Of a DNA stretch of 33,250 bases, positions 18,465-28,229 are shown piece after piece. Below the pieces are notes generated by a model that saw only the letters and a list, made by a program, of their open reading frames with translations, ran no database searches and was not told the DNA's origin. Source of the stretch: Robiginitomaculum sp. (GTDB lineage Bacteria > Pseudomonadota > Alphaproteobacteria > Caulobacterales > Maricaulaceae); contig JALZUP010000369.1 of NCBI GenBank assembly GCA_023301505.1, forward strand, positions 1 through 33,250, written 5' to 3'. Made by a program: the position numbers and the translations under genes. Position 1 is the stretch's first letter, and the number at the start of each line of letters is the position of its first letter.

Positions 18465-20084
18465 TTATTTTCGCGCAGGAGCCTTGCGCCGTGATGCTGA
18501 ACTGCGCCGATTGGACGGCCTATTGGACGTCTGAGCTACAGATGCATTAGATGAGGCTTTGGCTCCGCCAGATGAAGACTTAGTTCCGCTAGAAGCGCTG
18601 ATCGCATTTGCATTATTATTGGAGGATTTTTTCTCTGTTACGCGGCGGCGTTCGCTATTATTGGCGTTCTTGGCTTTATTCTTAGCTTTGTTCTGGCCTT
18701 TATTTTGCCCCTTATTTTGACCCTCACCTTCTGCTCTAGAGCCTTGTTTTTTATGTCTTTTTCCTTGGCCGCCACTCTCTACATTATTCTTGCCGTCTTG
18801 AGATTTACGGCGGGCTTTTTTGCGTGATTTACCGCGCCCCTTTCGAGCATTACCCTGCCCTTCATCTGGCAGGACAGGCTCTTTCAAAGCGGGGCGTTTA
18901 GAGAGTGCGCGCACCTTACCAACAAAATCATCTGGCAATGACTGAACTGGGATTGTCGTTTTAAGCAGCTTTTGAATATCTTTCAGATAGGCTTTTTCCT
19001 CTGCGTCAATAAATGCAACCGCATGGCCAGAGCGGCTAGCCCGCGCCGTGCGGCCAATACGGTGGACATATTGTTCAGGCACATTGGGGATTTCGTAATT
19101 AATGACATGGCTAATCCCCTCAATATCAATACCTCTGGCGGCCACATCAGTTGCAATCAGTACATTGATTTTGCCGCTTCTAAAGGCTTCAAGGGCGCGC
19201 TGGCGTTGATTTTGGGATTTATTGCCATGAATGGCCAGCGAACCAATGCCCATTTGAGTCAGCTTTTTAACCAGCTTATTCGCCCCGTGCTTGGTGCGCG
19301 TAAAGACAAGCGCGCTCTTCATCTGCTCATCCAGCACCGTCAGGGCCAATAATCCCAGCTTTTCACTCTTATTGACGAAAATCACGCTCTGATTGACCTT
19401 CTCCGCCGTACTATTAGGCGGGGTCACCGAAACTTTGACGGGGTTGCTCAGATATTGCCCTGCCAATTTTTCTATATTCTTAGCCATAGTAGCCGAAAAA
19501 AACAGGGTCTGTCGCGGCTGTTTAGGCAAGAAGGTCACAATACGGCGCAGGGCATGAATAAAGCCCATATCCATCATTTGATCAGCCTCGTCTAAGACCA
19601 GCATTTCAACACCAGATAAGGTGATCGCCTTACGGTCTAGCAAATCAATTAAACGCCCCGGCGTGGCCACTAACACGTCCACACCCGGAACCAGCTTTTT
19701 TATCTGGGCTGGCAAAGAAACGCCGCCAAAGACCGCCGTGACGTTAAAATCGTCAATATGGCGCGCATAATCTCGAAAGCTTTGCGCGATTTGCCCCGCA
19801 AGCTCGCGGGTGGGCGCAAGCACAAGGGCGCGCGTGCTGCGTTTAGGCGCGTCTTTAGGGTCGCGCAAAATATGGGACAACACAGGCAGCGCAAAGGCAG
19901 CCGTTTTCCCTGTTCCCGTCTGAGCAATTCCCATCAGATCGCGCCCCTGTAACGCATGGGGAATGGCTCGCGCCTGTATCGGGCTAGGCTTTTCATAGCC
20001 CATAGATGTAATGGCGCGCGAGAGAGAATCCGGCAAATCTAGCGCGGCAAAGTCAGTGATGTCAGTACTCATAAAGGCTTTCAA
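18465..20084 (-). CDS. DEAD-box ATP-dependent RNA helicase (RhlE-like) with long basic low-complexity tail
   Basis: 539 aa; AQTGTGKTAAFALPVL, PTRELAGQI, DEADQMMDMGF, FFSATM, VFTRTKHGANKLVK, ATDVAARGIDIEGISHVINYEIPNVPEQYVHRIGRTARA. Confidence 0.95.
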   Translation of the reverse strand: MKAFMSTDITDFAALDLPDSLSRAITSMGYEKPSPIQARAIPHALQGRDLMGIAQTGTGKTAAFALPVLSHILRDPKDAPKRSTRALVLAPTRELAGQIAQSFRDYARHIDDFNVTAVFGGVSLPAQIKKLVPGVDVLVATPGRLIDLLDRKAITLSGVEMLVLDEADQMMDMGFIHALRRIVTFLPKQPRQTLFFSATMAKNIEKLAGQYLSNPVKVSVTPPNSTAEKVNQSVIFVNKSEKLGLLALTVLDEQMKSALVFTRTKHGANKLVKKLTQMGIGSLAIHGNKSQNQRQRALEAFRSGKINVLIATDVAARGIDIEGISHVINYEIPNVPEQYVHRIGRTARASRSGHAVAFIDAEEKAYLKDIQKLLKTTIPVQSLPDDFVGKVRALSKRPALKEPVLPDEGQGNARKGRGKSRKKARRKSQDGKNNVESGGQGKRHKKQGSRAEGEGQNKGQNKGQNKAKNKAKNANNSERRRVTEKKSSNNNANAISASSGTKSSSGGAKASSNASVAQTSNRPSNRRSSASRRKAPARK

Positions 20085-20174
20085 ATCAGGCTCTAAGCCC
20101 TTGTAATATCATGGAAACACAATTCGCGCACCGCCCCAATTTAAATGCGCTCTGTATTTTTTCGGCGTTCTTAT

Positions 20175-21671
20175 CTAGCTCTTTTCCGCATAGGGATTAT
20201 CACCTGCGCGCACAATGATTCGTATCGGCACACCCGGCAAGTTAAAGTCTTCACGAAGACCATTGATAAGATAACGCTGATAGCTTGCCGCTATGGCATT
20301 TGTGCGGCTGGTTTTAATCACAAATGTCGGCGGACGCGATTTTGTCTGTGCGATATAACGCAGTCTTGTTGGGCGGCCATTATGGGCGGGCGGCGGGTGA
20401 CGCTGGGTCTTTTCCTTAAGCCAATCATTTAAATCAGAGGTGCGCACTTTTACGCTCCAATTTTCCATAACTGTTTCAATAGCTGGCAATAGACGATCCG
20501 TATGTCGTCCCGTCAGGCCAGAGAAAAACAGAAATGGCACGCCTTTAATCTGCGGCAAAAGGCGTGAAGCCTTCTCTCGCATATTTTTGGCCAAAGCGGA
20601 TTTATTCTCGATTAAGTCCCACTTCGTCATAGCAAGGATCATGGCGCGGCCTTCGCGCTCGCATAGATCGGCAATTTGCAAATCCTGCTTATCAAAGGGC
20701 GTTGTCGCATCCATGAGCAAAACAACAACTTGTGCAAACCGAATGGCGCGCACAGTTTCCGCGACAGACATTTTTTCTAATGTTTCTTGAACTTTGGATT
20801 TTTTGCGCATCCCCGCCGTATCATAAAGGCGCACGCGGCGATCATTCCAATGCCAGTCCACACTAATACTATCACGCGTGACCCCTGCCTCAGGCCCCGT
20901 CAGAAGGCGCTTTTGCCCAATAAGCGTATTAATAAGTGTTGATTTACCTGCATTTGGACGCCCCACCACGGCAATACGCAACGGTGCATTATCTGGGTCA
21001 ATTCCAGCCAGAAGGTCATACTCATCAGTGAGGTCAACATCCTCTAACAGAGCATCCATAGCCTCTTGTAGCTCTTCAAAGCCAATATTGTGTTCGGCAG
21101 AGACCTCCACAGGTTCGCCCAAACCCAGCGCATAACCTTCGCCGACTCCCGCGGCCGTCGCTCGCATGCTCTCGCATTTATTGGCCACAAGAATAGTCTT
21201 TTTCGCGCTACGGCGTATTTGAGAGGCAAATGTTTTATCAAGCGCGGTAATTCCTGCTCTGGCATCATAGATAAACAGACAAATATCGGCCTGTTCAATC
21301 GCCAGTTCCGTTTGCTCTCTCATGCGCGCCTCAAGGCTATCGCCTTCCATATCCTCATAGCCCGCCGTATCCACAAGGGTGATGTCTTGGGCGTAAACTT
21401 TCGCCTTAGTCTCATAACGGTCACGCGTAACGCCCGGAGTATCATTGACTATGGCGAGCTTCTTACCTGCTAGGCGATTGAAAATAGTCGATTTACCAAC
21501 ATTGGGGCGGCCAATAATAGCGATTTTTGGCGCGCGCAAAGATCGCTCACCGTCATCGCCAAATCCATGCTCAACCCCTTCAAGGCTAGCATCTTCAATC
21601 GTGCCTAAATCAATCTCGTCGATTTGCGCAGCCTGTGCGGCCATGCGCTCTACTTTGGTTTTACGTGCCAT
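20175..21671 (-). CDS. der: GTPase Der (EngA)
   Basis: 498 aa; two G domains: IIGRPNVGKSTIFNRLAGKKLAIVNDTPGVTRDR and VVGRPNAGKSTLINTLIGQKRLLTGPEAGVTRDS. Confidence 0.97.
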   Translation of the reverse strand: MARKTKVERMAAQAAQIDEIDLGTIEDASLEGVEHGFGDDGERSLRAPKIAIIGRPNVGKSTIFNRLAGKKLAIVNDTPGVTRDRYETKAKVYAQDITLVDTAGYEDMEGDSLEARMREQTELAIEQADICLFIYDARAGITALDKTFASQIRRSAKKTILVANKCESMRATAAGVGEGYALGLGEPVEVSAEHNIGFEELQEAMDALLEDVDLTDEYDLLAGIDPDNAPLRIAVVGRPNAGKSTLINTLIGQKRLLTGPEAGVTRDSISVDWHWNDRRVRLYDTAGMRKKSKVQETLEKMSVAETVRAIRFAQVVVLLMDATTPFDKQDLQIADLCEREGRAMILAMTKWDLIENKSALAKNMREKASRLLPQIKGVPFLFFSGLTGRHTDRLLPAIETVMENWSVKVRTSDLNDWLKEKTQRHPPPAHNGRPTRLRYIAQTKSRPPTFVIKTSRTNAIAASYQRYLINGLREDFNLPGVPIRIIVRAGDNPYAEKS

Positions 21672-21724
21672 GAGGCATCCAGTACTTAGCTATTTTTTAA
21701 AGGCGCGCCCCAATAATGCCACCT

Positions 21725-23167
21725 TTAACGCAGCGCTATTAGAGTAGCATCGTCTGTTAATAGATAAATGGTCTCATTGGCAATGATTGGATTCACAAAG
21801 ACTGGGTCGCCAATCTTTTCTTCACTCAGGATTTCGCCCGTTATAGGGTTAAGGGTCACGCTACGCTCATGTGAACTAGCAACATAAAGACGCCCGCCCG
21901 CCATGACTGGCCCAGTCCAAGCAATGCGCCCTTCCTGTTTACGCTTACTCTCATAAACATCTAATTGCGTCATCCAAACGACTTTGCCGTCAGCGCGAGA
22001 AAAGCAGACAACATTGCTGTCCGTCGTAACGAGATATAAAAACTCGCCCGCAACCCATGGAAAGCCTAATGAGCCCGCAGGTTGGCTCCAAATACGTTGG
22101 CCCGTGCGTAAATCAAACGCCGATATTACGCCGCTTTGCGCTGTTACAAAGACATAGCCATCGGCAACAACGGGGCCAGAGGCAATATCATTTAAGCTAG
22201 AGAGCGGGGTAAGCTTACCGGCTGAAGATAAAGAATCTTGCCATAATACGCCGCCATTTTGCACGCGGAGCGCCACAAGCTCGCCAGAGCTGTAAGGCAC
22301 AAGTACAACATCATCAACCACAGCGGGGCTAGGTGATGTCATCATGCGGGCTTGTTCTATAATACCTTGATGCGTCCAGATGACTTCGCCGCTATCAGCG
22401 TTAAAGGCAAAGACCTCATTATCATCAGATATAGCAAAGACGCGGCCATTCGATACGGCAGGGGCCGAATGTAGCGGCGTTCGGGTGGGTTGTCGCCAAA
22501 TCTCCTCGCCTGTAGCTGGATCAAGTTTTAGCAGCATACCATAGCCAGAGGACACATAAAGCGCGCCACCATCAAAAGCGACTCCGCCCCCAACGGCCTC
22601 TGTATCCACACCGCCGCGATCATTGGATATAAATGTAAAAGGCCTACTGAGACGCTCTAATGTAGAGGCTTTGCCTATGCGGCTCTTACCTTCCGAGTTC
22701 ACTTTAATCGTCACGTCCCAGACTTTTGCGCCGCTTTGTGCATTCACAGCGGAGAGTTTATTATGTCCGTCCAGCGCAAAAATGAGGTCGCCAGCAACGA
22801 CTGGAGACGCCGTAACACGTCCCGTAGTAGATGAGCCTTTACCAATTCCGCGTGACCAAGCTTTACTAAGCGATCCGCTGGCCTGAGTATGTTGCATGGC
22901 GTGAAATTGATTTCCGCCCGTTTGCCGCCAATCCAAATTGACATAAGGGTCTGGTAGCACAACCGCAGGAAGCTCGGACGGGTCTGCTATCTGTAGGCTC
23001 TCAGACAGAGATAGGATTGTCAGGCGCTCGTCCTCTTCAGGAATTTCTCCTTGGTCAGGGCCGTCGCCCCCAAATGGGTTTAAATCGCTGATCGTCGCAC
23101 AGCCTGATAAAAATAGGCCTGTTGCCAACAATGCCGATATAAGCGATTTATTCAATAAGCGCGTCAT
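21725..23167 (-). CDS. bamB: PQQ-like beta-propeller lipoprotein, BamB-like
   Basis: 480 aa; lipobox LFLSGCATI; repeated propeller units (GDLIFALDGHNKLSAVNAQSGAKVWDV, LLKLDPATGEEIWRQP, VFAFNADSGEVIW); next to der. Confidence 0.88.
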   Translation of the reverse strand: MTRLLNKSLISALLATGLFLSGCATISDLNPFGGDGPDQGEIPEEDERLTILSLSESLQIADPSELPAVVLPDPYVNLDWRQTGGNQFHAMQHTQASGSLSKAWSRGIGKGSSTTGRVTASPVVAGDLIFALDGHNKLSAVNAQSGAKVWDVTIKVNSEGKSRIGKASTLERLSRPFTFISNDRGGVDTEAVGGGVAFDGGALYVSSGYGMLLKLDPATGEEIWRQPTRTPLHSAPAVSNGRVFAISDDNEVFAFNADSGEVIWTHQGIIEQARMMTSPSPAVVDDVVLVPYSSGELVALRVQNGGVLWQDSLSSAGKLTPLSSLNDIASGPVVADGYVFVTAQSGVISAFDLRTGQRIWSQPAGSLGFPWVAGEFLYLVTTDSNVVCFSRADGKVVWMTQLDVYESKRKQEGRIAWTGPVMAGGRLYVASSHERSVTLNPITGEILSEEKIGDPVFVNPIIANETIYLLTDDATLIALR

Positions 23168-23940
23168 TAAGGGGCGTCCTTATCTAGATTTTCAGAAGCT
23201 GACCCGCCCGCATCACTAGGGGCTGTCCCGCCCGCATCAATAGGGGCTGTTATGTTCAATTCTGGCGTTTCCAATTCAGGTTTAGGAACGGACGCCAATG
23301 TCACTGGAATCAGGGCCAAGGCCTGCTCTGCGCGCGCTTTCAAATTATCAGGCACATCTGGCGAGCGAGCCAAAAATGAGAATTGAGAACTTGCTGTCTG
23401 CGTGTCCCCTTGCTCAAGCGCAACAAATGCCAGAACTTCGCGTGCTAGAAACTCATAAGGGCGACCACTTTGTGACAATGGCGCAGCGCGGTTTTTAACG
23501 GCCTCAAAATCAGCATTATCCATAAGGAGATAAGCCGCCTTTAGCGCGGCTAAATCCTGATGGTTTTGCGTTTCAAATATATTGGCGGCCTGATCGAGAA
23601 GACGCAAAGCCTCCGTGCGGTTTCCATTATCAAGCGCAATTCCAGACGCCTGCATGAGAGACAAGCCTGCATATCCAGGGCGCGCCTTTTGCGCTATGGC
23701 CGTAAACAAACCACTCGCGCCAGCTGCATTTCCCTCATCGAGCAGGGTTTGCGCTTCGACATAAGACAGCGACGTTGATTTGGCGATCCGCTCATCAGCA
23801 GATTGAAAATATTCAAACACACCTGAAGCCAATACGACCAAAACCGCCACAGCGGCAATCCATGGCCCCCACCTTTTAAGCAAGGCATTATATTGATCCT
23901 TGCGAAGTGCGTCTTCAACTTCATTAATAAAATCGACCAT
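23167..23940 (-). CDS. Tetratricopeptide/YfgM-like membrane-anchored protein
   Basis: 257 aa; MVDFINEVEDALRKDQYNALLKRWGPWIAAVAVLVVLASGVFEYF; helical repeats; located upstream of bamB. Confidence 0.8.
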   Translation of the reverse strand: MVDFINEVEDALRKDQYNALLKRWGPWIAAVAVLVVLASGVFEYFQSADERIAKSTSLSYVEAQTLLDEGNAAGASGLFTAIAQKARPGYAGLSLMQASGIALDNGNRTEALRLLDQAANIFETQNHQDLAALKAAYLLMDNADFEAVKNRAAPLSQSGRPYEFLAREVLAFVALEQGDTQTASSQFSFLARSPDVPDNLKARAEQALALIPVTLASVPKPELETPELNITAPIDAGGTAPSDAGGSASENLDKDAP

Positions 23941-24130
23941 ATGCGGCCCTTAATTGTCTATTGCGGCGAGGCGGGCTATTTCACCAACAAGCCTAGCGCC
24001 GAGTCTTATAAAATTTTGGCAAACCTACGCCGCGCGCAGCATTATCGCAACAGGTAAGGTGTGAAGAAGCGGTAAGAATTAAGCCAAATTTAGGTCAATT
24101 TTTAAAGCTTCACACCCCGTTCTAAAGCTA

Positions 24131-25000
24131 TCAAGAGTCAGGCTTGGTAAATTTATAGGTCTGCTCTTCACTTGGAAAGCTACGCGCCTTAACCTCACTG
24201 GCATATTGCGTGACCGCCTTTTCAACATGATCGGCTAAAGCGCCATATTTTTTCACAAATTTTGGCACACGTTCAAACATACCAAGCATATCAGGCGTGA
24301 CTAAGATTTGCCCGTCGCAATTGGCCGAAGCGCCAATGCCGATTGTCGGAATATCAACCGCTTCTGTGACCTTATCAGCAAGATCGGCCGACACGCCTTC
24401 GACAACGACGGCAAAAGATCCTGCCTTGGCCGCTGCAATAGCATTTTCAACAATCTCATTAGCGACAACCTCTCTACGCCCCCGCGCCCGAAATCCGCCC
24501 AGCACATTCATGCTTTGCGGACGTAGGCCCACATGGCTCATGACAGGAATGCCGCGCTCAACCAAATAGCTAATGGTTTCAGCCGCGTAAGAGCCGCTCT
24601 CAATCTTAACCGCCTGACACCCCGTTTCCATCATCACGCGTGAGGCGCTTCGAAACGCTGTCTCAGGGCTGTCTTCATAAGACCCAAAGGGCAGATCAAC
24701 AACAACCAGCGCTTTTTTCGACCCGCGCATAACGGCTTGGCCATGCAAGATCATCATGTCTAGCGTTACGCCCACCGTCGTCGTTAGGCCATGCACCACC
24801 ATGCCGACACTATCGCCGACCAGCAAAAGATCGCAATGTTCATCCAAAACCTTCGCCGTCGGCGCATCATAAGCGGTTAGGCACACAATCGGCTCGCCCT
24901 GCCCGCGCGATGATTTACGCGCTGTAATCTTAGGCGCTGTCATCCGCGCGAAGAAATTTTGTGCCGACATTCTGGGCTCCTCATGAGTTATAATATTCAT
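24131..25000 (-). CDS. panB: 3-methyl-2-oxobutanoate hydroxymethyltransferase (start possibly at the internal MSAQNF)
   Basis: 289 aa; VCLTAYDAPTAKVLDEHCDLLLVGDSVGMVVHGLTTTVGVTLDMMILHGQAV, GIPVMSHVGLRPQSMNVLGGFRARGR, IGIGASANCDGQILVTPDMLG. Confidence 0.96.
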   Translation of the reverse strand: MNIITHEEPRMSAQNFFARMTAPKITARKSSRGQGEPIVCLTAYDAPTAKVLDEHCDLLLVGDSVGMVVHGLTTTVGVTLDMMILHGQAVMRGSKKALVVVDLPFGSYEDSPETAFRSASRVMMETGCQAVKIESGSYAAETISYLVERGIPVMSHVGLRPQSMNVLGGFRARGRREVVANEIVENAIAAAKAGSFAVVVEGVSADLADKVTEAVDIPTIGIGASANCDGQILVTPDMLGMFERVPKFVKKYGALADHVEKAVTQYASEVKARSFPSEEQTYKFTKPDS

Positions 25001-25130
25001 ATAGGAGAGATGTTGCTAATTTGGTAGGGTCAATATAGGGGCTTACGCAGTATAAGAAATTGAGCAATCCTCTATTTACGTATATTATTCGAAAGCTTCG
25101 CCGCAGCCCAATTTTAAAGGCTATAATCTA

Positions 25131-25688
25131 ATGCCAAATGAGAAACAGGCGAACATGACTAAGAAGACCAGAAAAGCTCAGACTATATCTGAGAAAATGA
25201 TCAAAGTTGATCATACTGGCGAGAACGGCGCGGTAAATATTTATCGCGCGCAATATCTTGCCGCCTCACTAAGAGCCCCCCAGTTAAAACCGCAACTGCG
25301 CCACTTCCAACAACATGAGGAAGAGCACCGCGAAATATTTCGGCAATATCTTGATAAAAACGGCCTACGTCGATGCATGAGCTATCACCTAAGCGGCATT
25401 GGCGGCTTTGCCCTTGGCTTTACGACGGGGCTTATTGGGCCAAATGCAATTGCGGCAACAACTTATGCTGTTGAAAATGTCGTTTTAGAACATTTAGAAC
25501 ATCAAATAGAGTTTCTCAAAGATGACAATACCGAGGCCTTCACCGCCGTTTCAATGATATATGAAGATGAAAAATCACATCATGACACCGCAAAAGCACA
25601 GCTAAGCCAGCAGACATGGATGGCCCGCATAATTGTCAAACTTGTAAAACTATCGACCGAAGCCGTTATCGCCTTTGGAATGCGGTGA
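25131..25688 (+). CDS. coq7: Demethoxyubiquinone hydroxylase, Coq7 family
   Basis: 185 aa; KVDHTGENGAVNIYRAQ, QHEEEHREIF, AVENVVLEHLEHQIEFL, YEDEKSHHDTA (di-iron ligands). Confidence 0.93.
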   Translation: MPNEKQANMTKKTRKAQTISEKMIKVDHTGENGAVNIYRAQYLAASLRAPQLKPQLRHFQQHEEEHREIFRQYLDKNGLRRCMSYHLSGIGGFALGFTTGLIGPNAIAATTYAVENVVLEHLEHQIEFLKDDNTEAFTAVSMIYEDEKSHHDTAKAQLSQQTWMARIIVKLVKLSTEAVIAFGMR

Positions 25689-25690
25689 GC

Positions 25691-27472
25691 TTATAAATCA
25701 GCAAGGTCGCGTTCTGGGAAGCCCATCACGGCATTTGCGCTTTGGCGCAAAAATGCCACATGGTTACGCGATTGCCCCATGATAGCCAGAGTATGATAAT
25801 GAGTTAGCTTGAGCATATTGCCCGCCAGCGGATCATTTGCAGCTAGCCCGCCCACCACGCTTTTCACAAGCAAGGCCCCGCCAATGACTTCGCCGCAGAG
25901 GCGCAAATAAGGCGTTGCCCCAGATAGGGCGCCTGCTTCATCTGCCGATAGTATAATTTCGGTCGCCTCGCTTAAGCTTGACAAACCCTGCTCTAGCGCT
26001 GCTGTGCAGCTCTCAAGTAAATCTGCATCGTCACCTTTCAGGCCTGCTTGCGCAGCTTTGGCCGCAGCGTGAATATCGGTTAAATCAGCCATCAAAGCCG
26101 CCATAGCTTGCCCCCCGTCACGGCGCAATTTGCGCCCGACAAGGTCAATGGCCTGAATGCCATTTGTGCCCTCATAAATTGCTGCAATTCGGCTGTCGCG
26201 GTAATGTTGCGCCGCGCCTGTTTCTTCAACAAAGCCCATACCGCCATGCACCTGCACCCCCGTTGAGCTTACCTCAACACCAATATCTGAACCATAAGCT
26301 TTGGCAATTGGCGTTAAGAGCGCATCGCGCGCATGAGCCGCCTTGGCGCTCTTTTCGTCGCTATGTCCCGCCGCAATGTCGCTAGCAATAGCCGTCGCCA
26401 TACAGATGGCGCGTGCGCCCATCAATTTAGCCTTCATATCCATGAGCATACGGCGCATATCAGGATGGCCTATAATCGTATCCTGTTCGCCAATAGTACG
26501 CCCCTGAACCCGCTCTCTTGCATAAGCGAGCGCGGCCTGATAGGCGCGCTCGCCTATCGCGACGCCTTGCACGCCCACAAAAAGACGCGCCTCATTCATC
26601 ATAGTGAACATACAGGCCAGCCCGCGATTAGGCTCCCCAATAAGCCAGCCTGTCGCGCCGTCAAATTCCATAACGCATGTCGGACTGCCATGAATGCCTA
26701 ATTTATGCTCCAGTCCAATACATTTTACCTTATTCATATCGCCTAAACTGCCATCATCATTGACGAAGCGTTTGGGACATAAAAAGAGAGAAATCCCTTT
26801 GGAACCTTCAGGCGCATCGGGCAATCGCGCGAGAACCAAATGCACAATATTGTCGGCGCAATCATGGTCGCCCCAAGTAATAAATATCTTCTGCCCCGAA
26901 ATGGCATAAGTCCCATCGCCATTATCGCTGGCCTTGGTTCGCACGGGGCCAAGATCACTCCCCGCTTGCGGCTCGGTCAAATTCATAGCCCCCGACCATT
27001 CGCCCGTCACCATTTTCGGAATATAGATTCGCTTAAGCGCCTCACTCGCATGGGCCTCTATCGCCTTCATTGCGCTCGCCGTCAGCATAGGACAGAGGCC
27101 AAAAGCCATATTGGCCGCGTAAAAACTCTCATTGGTGGCTGTTGCGACAAGTTGGGGCAGCCCCATACCGCCAGCTTCTTCGGACATAGCTATGCCTTGC
27201 CAGCCCGCCTCTACATAATCTTTATAAGCCTGCCTAAAACCCGGCGCGGTGAAAACCTTATCATCTTCAAGGCGTGACCCAGATTGATCCCCAGGCCAAT
27301 TTGTTGGCGCTAAAACAGAGGCTGCAAATTCGCTGGCCCCTATTAAAATATCGCCCACCAGATCATCCGATAGGTCGCTATGGCTCTCATACCCATAAAG
27401 CTGGTCTATATTGACCGCATGGCGTAGCAGATATTGCATAGATTTTACGGGGGCAGCATAGCTCATTAACAC
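25691..27472 (-). CDS. Acyl-CoA dehydrogenase family protein
   Basis: 593 aa; GEWSGAMNLTEPQAGSDLGPVRTKA, GQKIFITWGDHD, LEHKLGIHGSPTCVMEFD, GVQVHGGMGFVEETGAAQHYRDSRIAAIYEGTNGIQAIDL. Confidence 0.95.
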   Translation of the reverse strand: MLMSYAAPVKSMQYLLRHAVNIDQLYGYESHSDLSDDLVGDILIGASEFAASVLAPTNWPGDQSGSRLEDDKVFTAPGFRQAYKDYVEAGWQGIAMSEEAGGMGLPQLVATATNESFYAANMAFGLCPMLTASAMKAIEAHASEALKRIYIPKMVTGEWSGAMNLTEPQAGSDLGPVRTKASDNGDGTYAISGQKIFITWGDHDCADNIVHLVLARLPDAPEGSKGISLFLCPKRFVNDDGSLGDMNKVKCIGLEHKLGIHGSPTCVMEFDGATGWLIGEPNRGLACMFTMMNEARLFVGVQGVAIGERAYQAALAYARERVQGRTIGEQDTIIGHPDMRRMLMDMKAKLMGARAICMATAIASDIAAGHSDEKSAKAAHARDALLTPIAKAYGSDIGVEVSSTGVQVHGGMGFVEETGAAQHYRDSRIAAIYEGTNGIQAIDLVGRKLRRDGGQAMAALMADLTDIHAAAKAAQAGLKGDDADLLESCTAALEQGLSSLSEATEIILSADEAGALSGATPYLRLCGEVIGGALLVKSVVGGLAANDPLAGNMLKLTHYHTLAIMGQSRNHVAFLRQSANAVMGFPERDLADL

Positions 27473-27751
27473 GTCCTTTTATCTTATATTTGGCTCAATG
27501 GCCTTATATACCCACTCTGCCTGAACCTGATGGTTTAAGGCAAGATATGATCAAAACTCGATGAAATTGATCCATATGAGATTAGTTGCATATAGCTTTA
27601 TCCTACTTAAAATCTTAATGCGCAAGAGCCTATCAACTTTTGGTGAGCTAGGCCGCAATCTCTTGCTATTAGCTCCAGTTATGTCGATAAAAGCTTATTC
27701 GGGTGTCTATTGCTCGGAAAGACGACTATTACCAACTGTTTCAAGTTTTCT

Positions 27752-27818
27752 GCCTTCTTTCCTCACTACCGCGCGAACTGCAGTTTCCATATATATGGAA
27801 ACAATTTGAAAAGGAGGC
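27752..27818 (+). promoter_or_regulatory. Structured csp leader: 20-bp palindrome inside a candidate SD-sequestering pairing
   Basis: GTTTCCATATATATGGAAAC (27783-27802) is a perfect palindrome; GCCTTCTTTCC (27752-27762) can pair with GAAAAGGAGGC (27808-27818) in 10/11 positions including one G-U. Confidence 0.5.
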
Positions 27819-27821
27819 ATT

Positions 27822-28034
27822 ATGCCCACAGGTACAGTAAAATTTTTCAACCAGTCAAAAGGCTTCGGCTTTATCACTCCTGATGATGGTGGTGTGGATG
27901 TATTTGTTCACGTCTCAGCCGTTGAAGGGTCTGGCTGCCCTCCGCTCACAGATGGCATGAAAGTCAATTTCGAGACTGAGCCCGATAAGCGCGGCAAAGG
28001 CCCTAAGGCTGTTAATTTGTCGCTCGCGGAATAA
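27822..28034 (+). CDS. Cold-shock domain protein (CspA family)
   Basis: 70 aa; MPTGTVKFFNQSKGFGFITPDDGGVDVFVHVSAVEGSG; RBS aaggagg. Confidence 0.96.
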   Translation: MPTGTVKFFNQSKGFGFITPDDGGVDVFVHVSAVEGSGCPPLTDGMKVNFETEPDKRGKGPKAVNLSLAE

Positions 28035-28075
28035 TTTTCGCCAGCCCCCCTTGCGGCATGCCGCATATATAGATT

Positions 28076-28108
28076 AAAGCGCGCAGGCCTCGCCTTGCGC
28101 GCTTTTTT
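28076..28108 (+). terminator. Rho-independent terminator downstream of csp
   Basis: AAAGCGCGCA / TGCGCGCTTT 10-bp perfect stem followed by a T6 run. Confidence 0.88.
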
Positions 28109-28213
28109 ACTGAAAAGATATATTTACTGAAAAGCTATATATGCAACGTCTTCCTATAAGATATATATCAATGAGACATGTGCCGATAAGACATGTACCA
28201 ATGAGACGTGTAA
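28106..28213. repeat. Short tandem repeats upstream of the cytochrome c gene
   Basis: Two 17-bp units TTTACTGAAAAGMTATA (28106-28122, 28123-28139); four 15-bp units CTATAAGATATATAT / CAATGAGACATGTGC / CGATAAGACATGTAC / CAATGAGACGTGTAA (28154-28213). Confidence 0.75.
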
Positions 28214-28229
28214 AAGAGTGCCTAAACGC

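Noticed and set aside
27561-27809. 82-aa ORF (+) upstream of csp
   Set aside because: Probably part of the csp leader; includes the palindrome and shows no domain. A leader peptide is possible but unsupported.
28106-28213. CRISPR array
   Set aside because: Repeat units are 15-17 bp, degenerate and contiguous with no spacers; no cas genes in the window.
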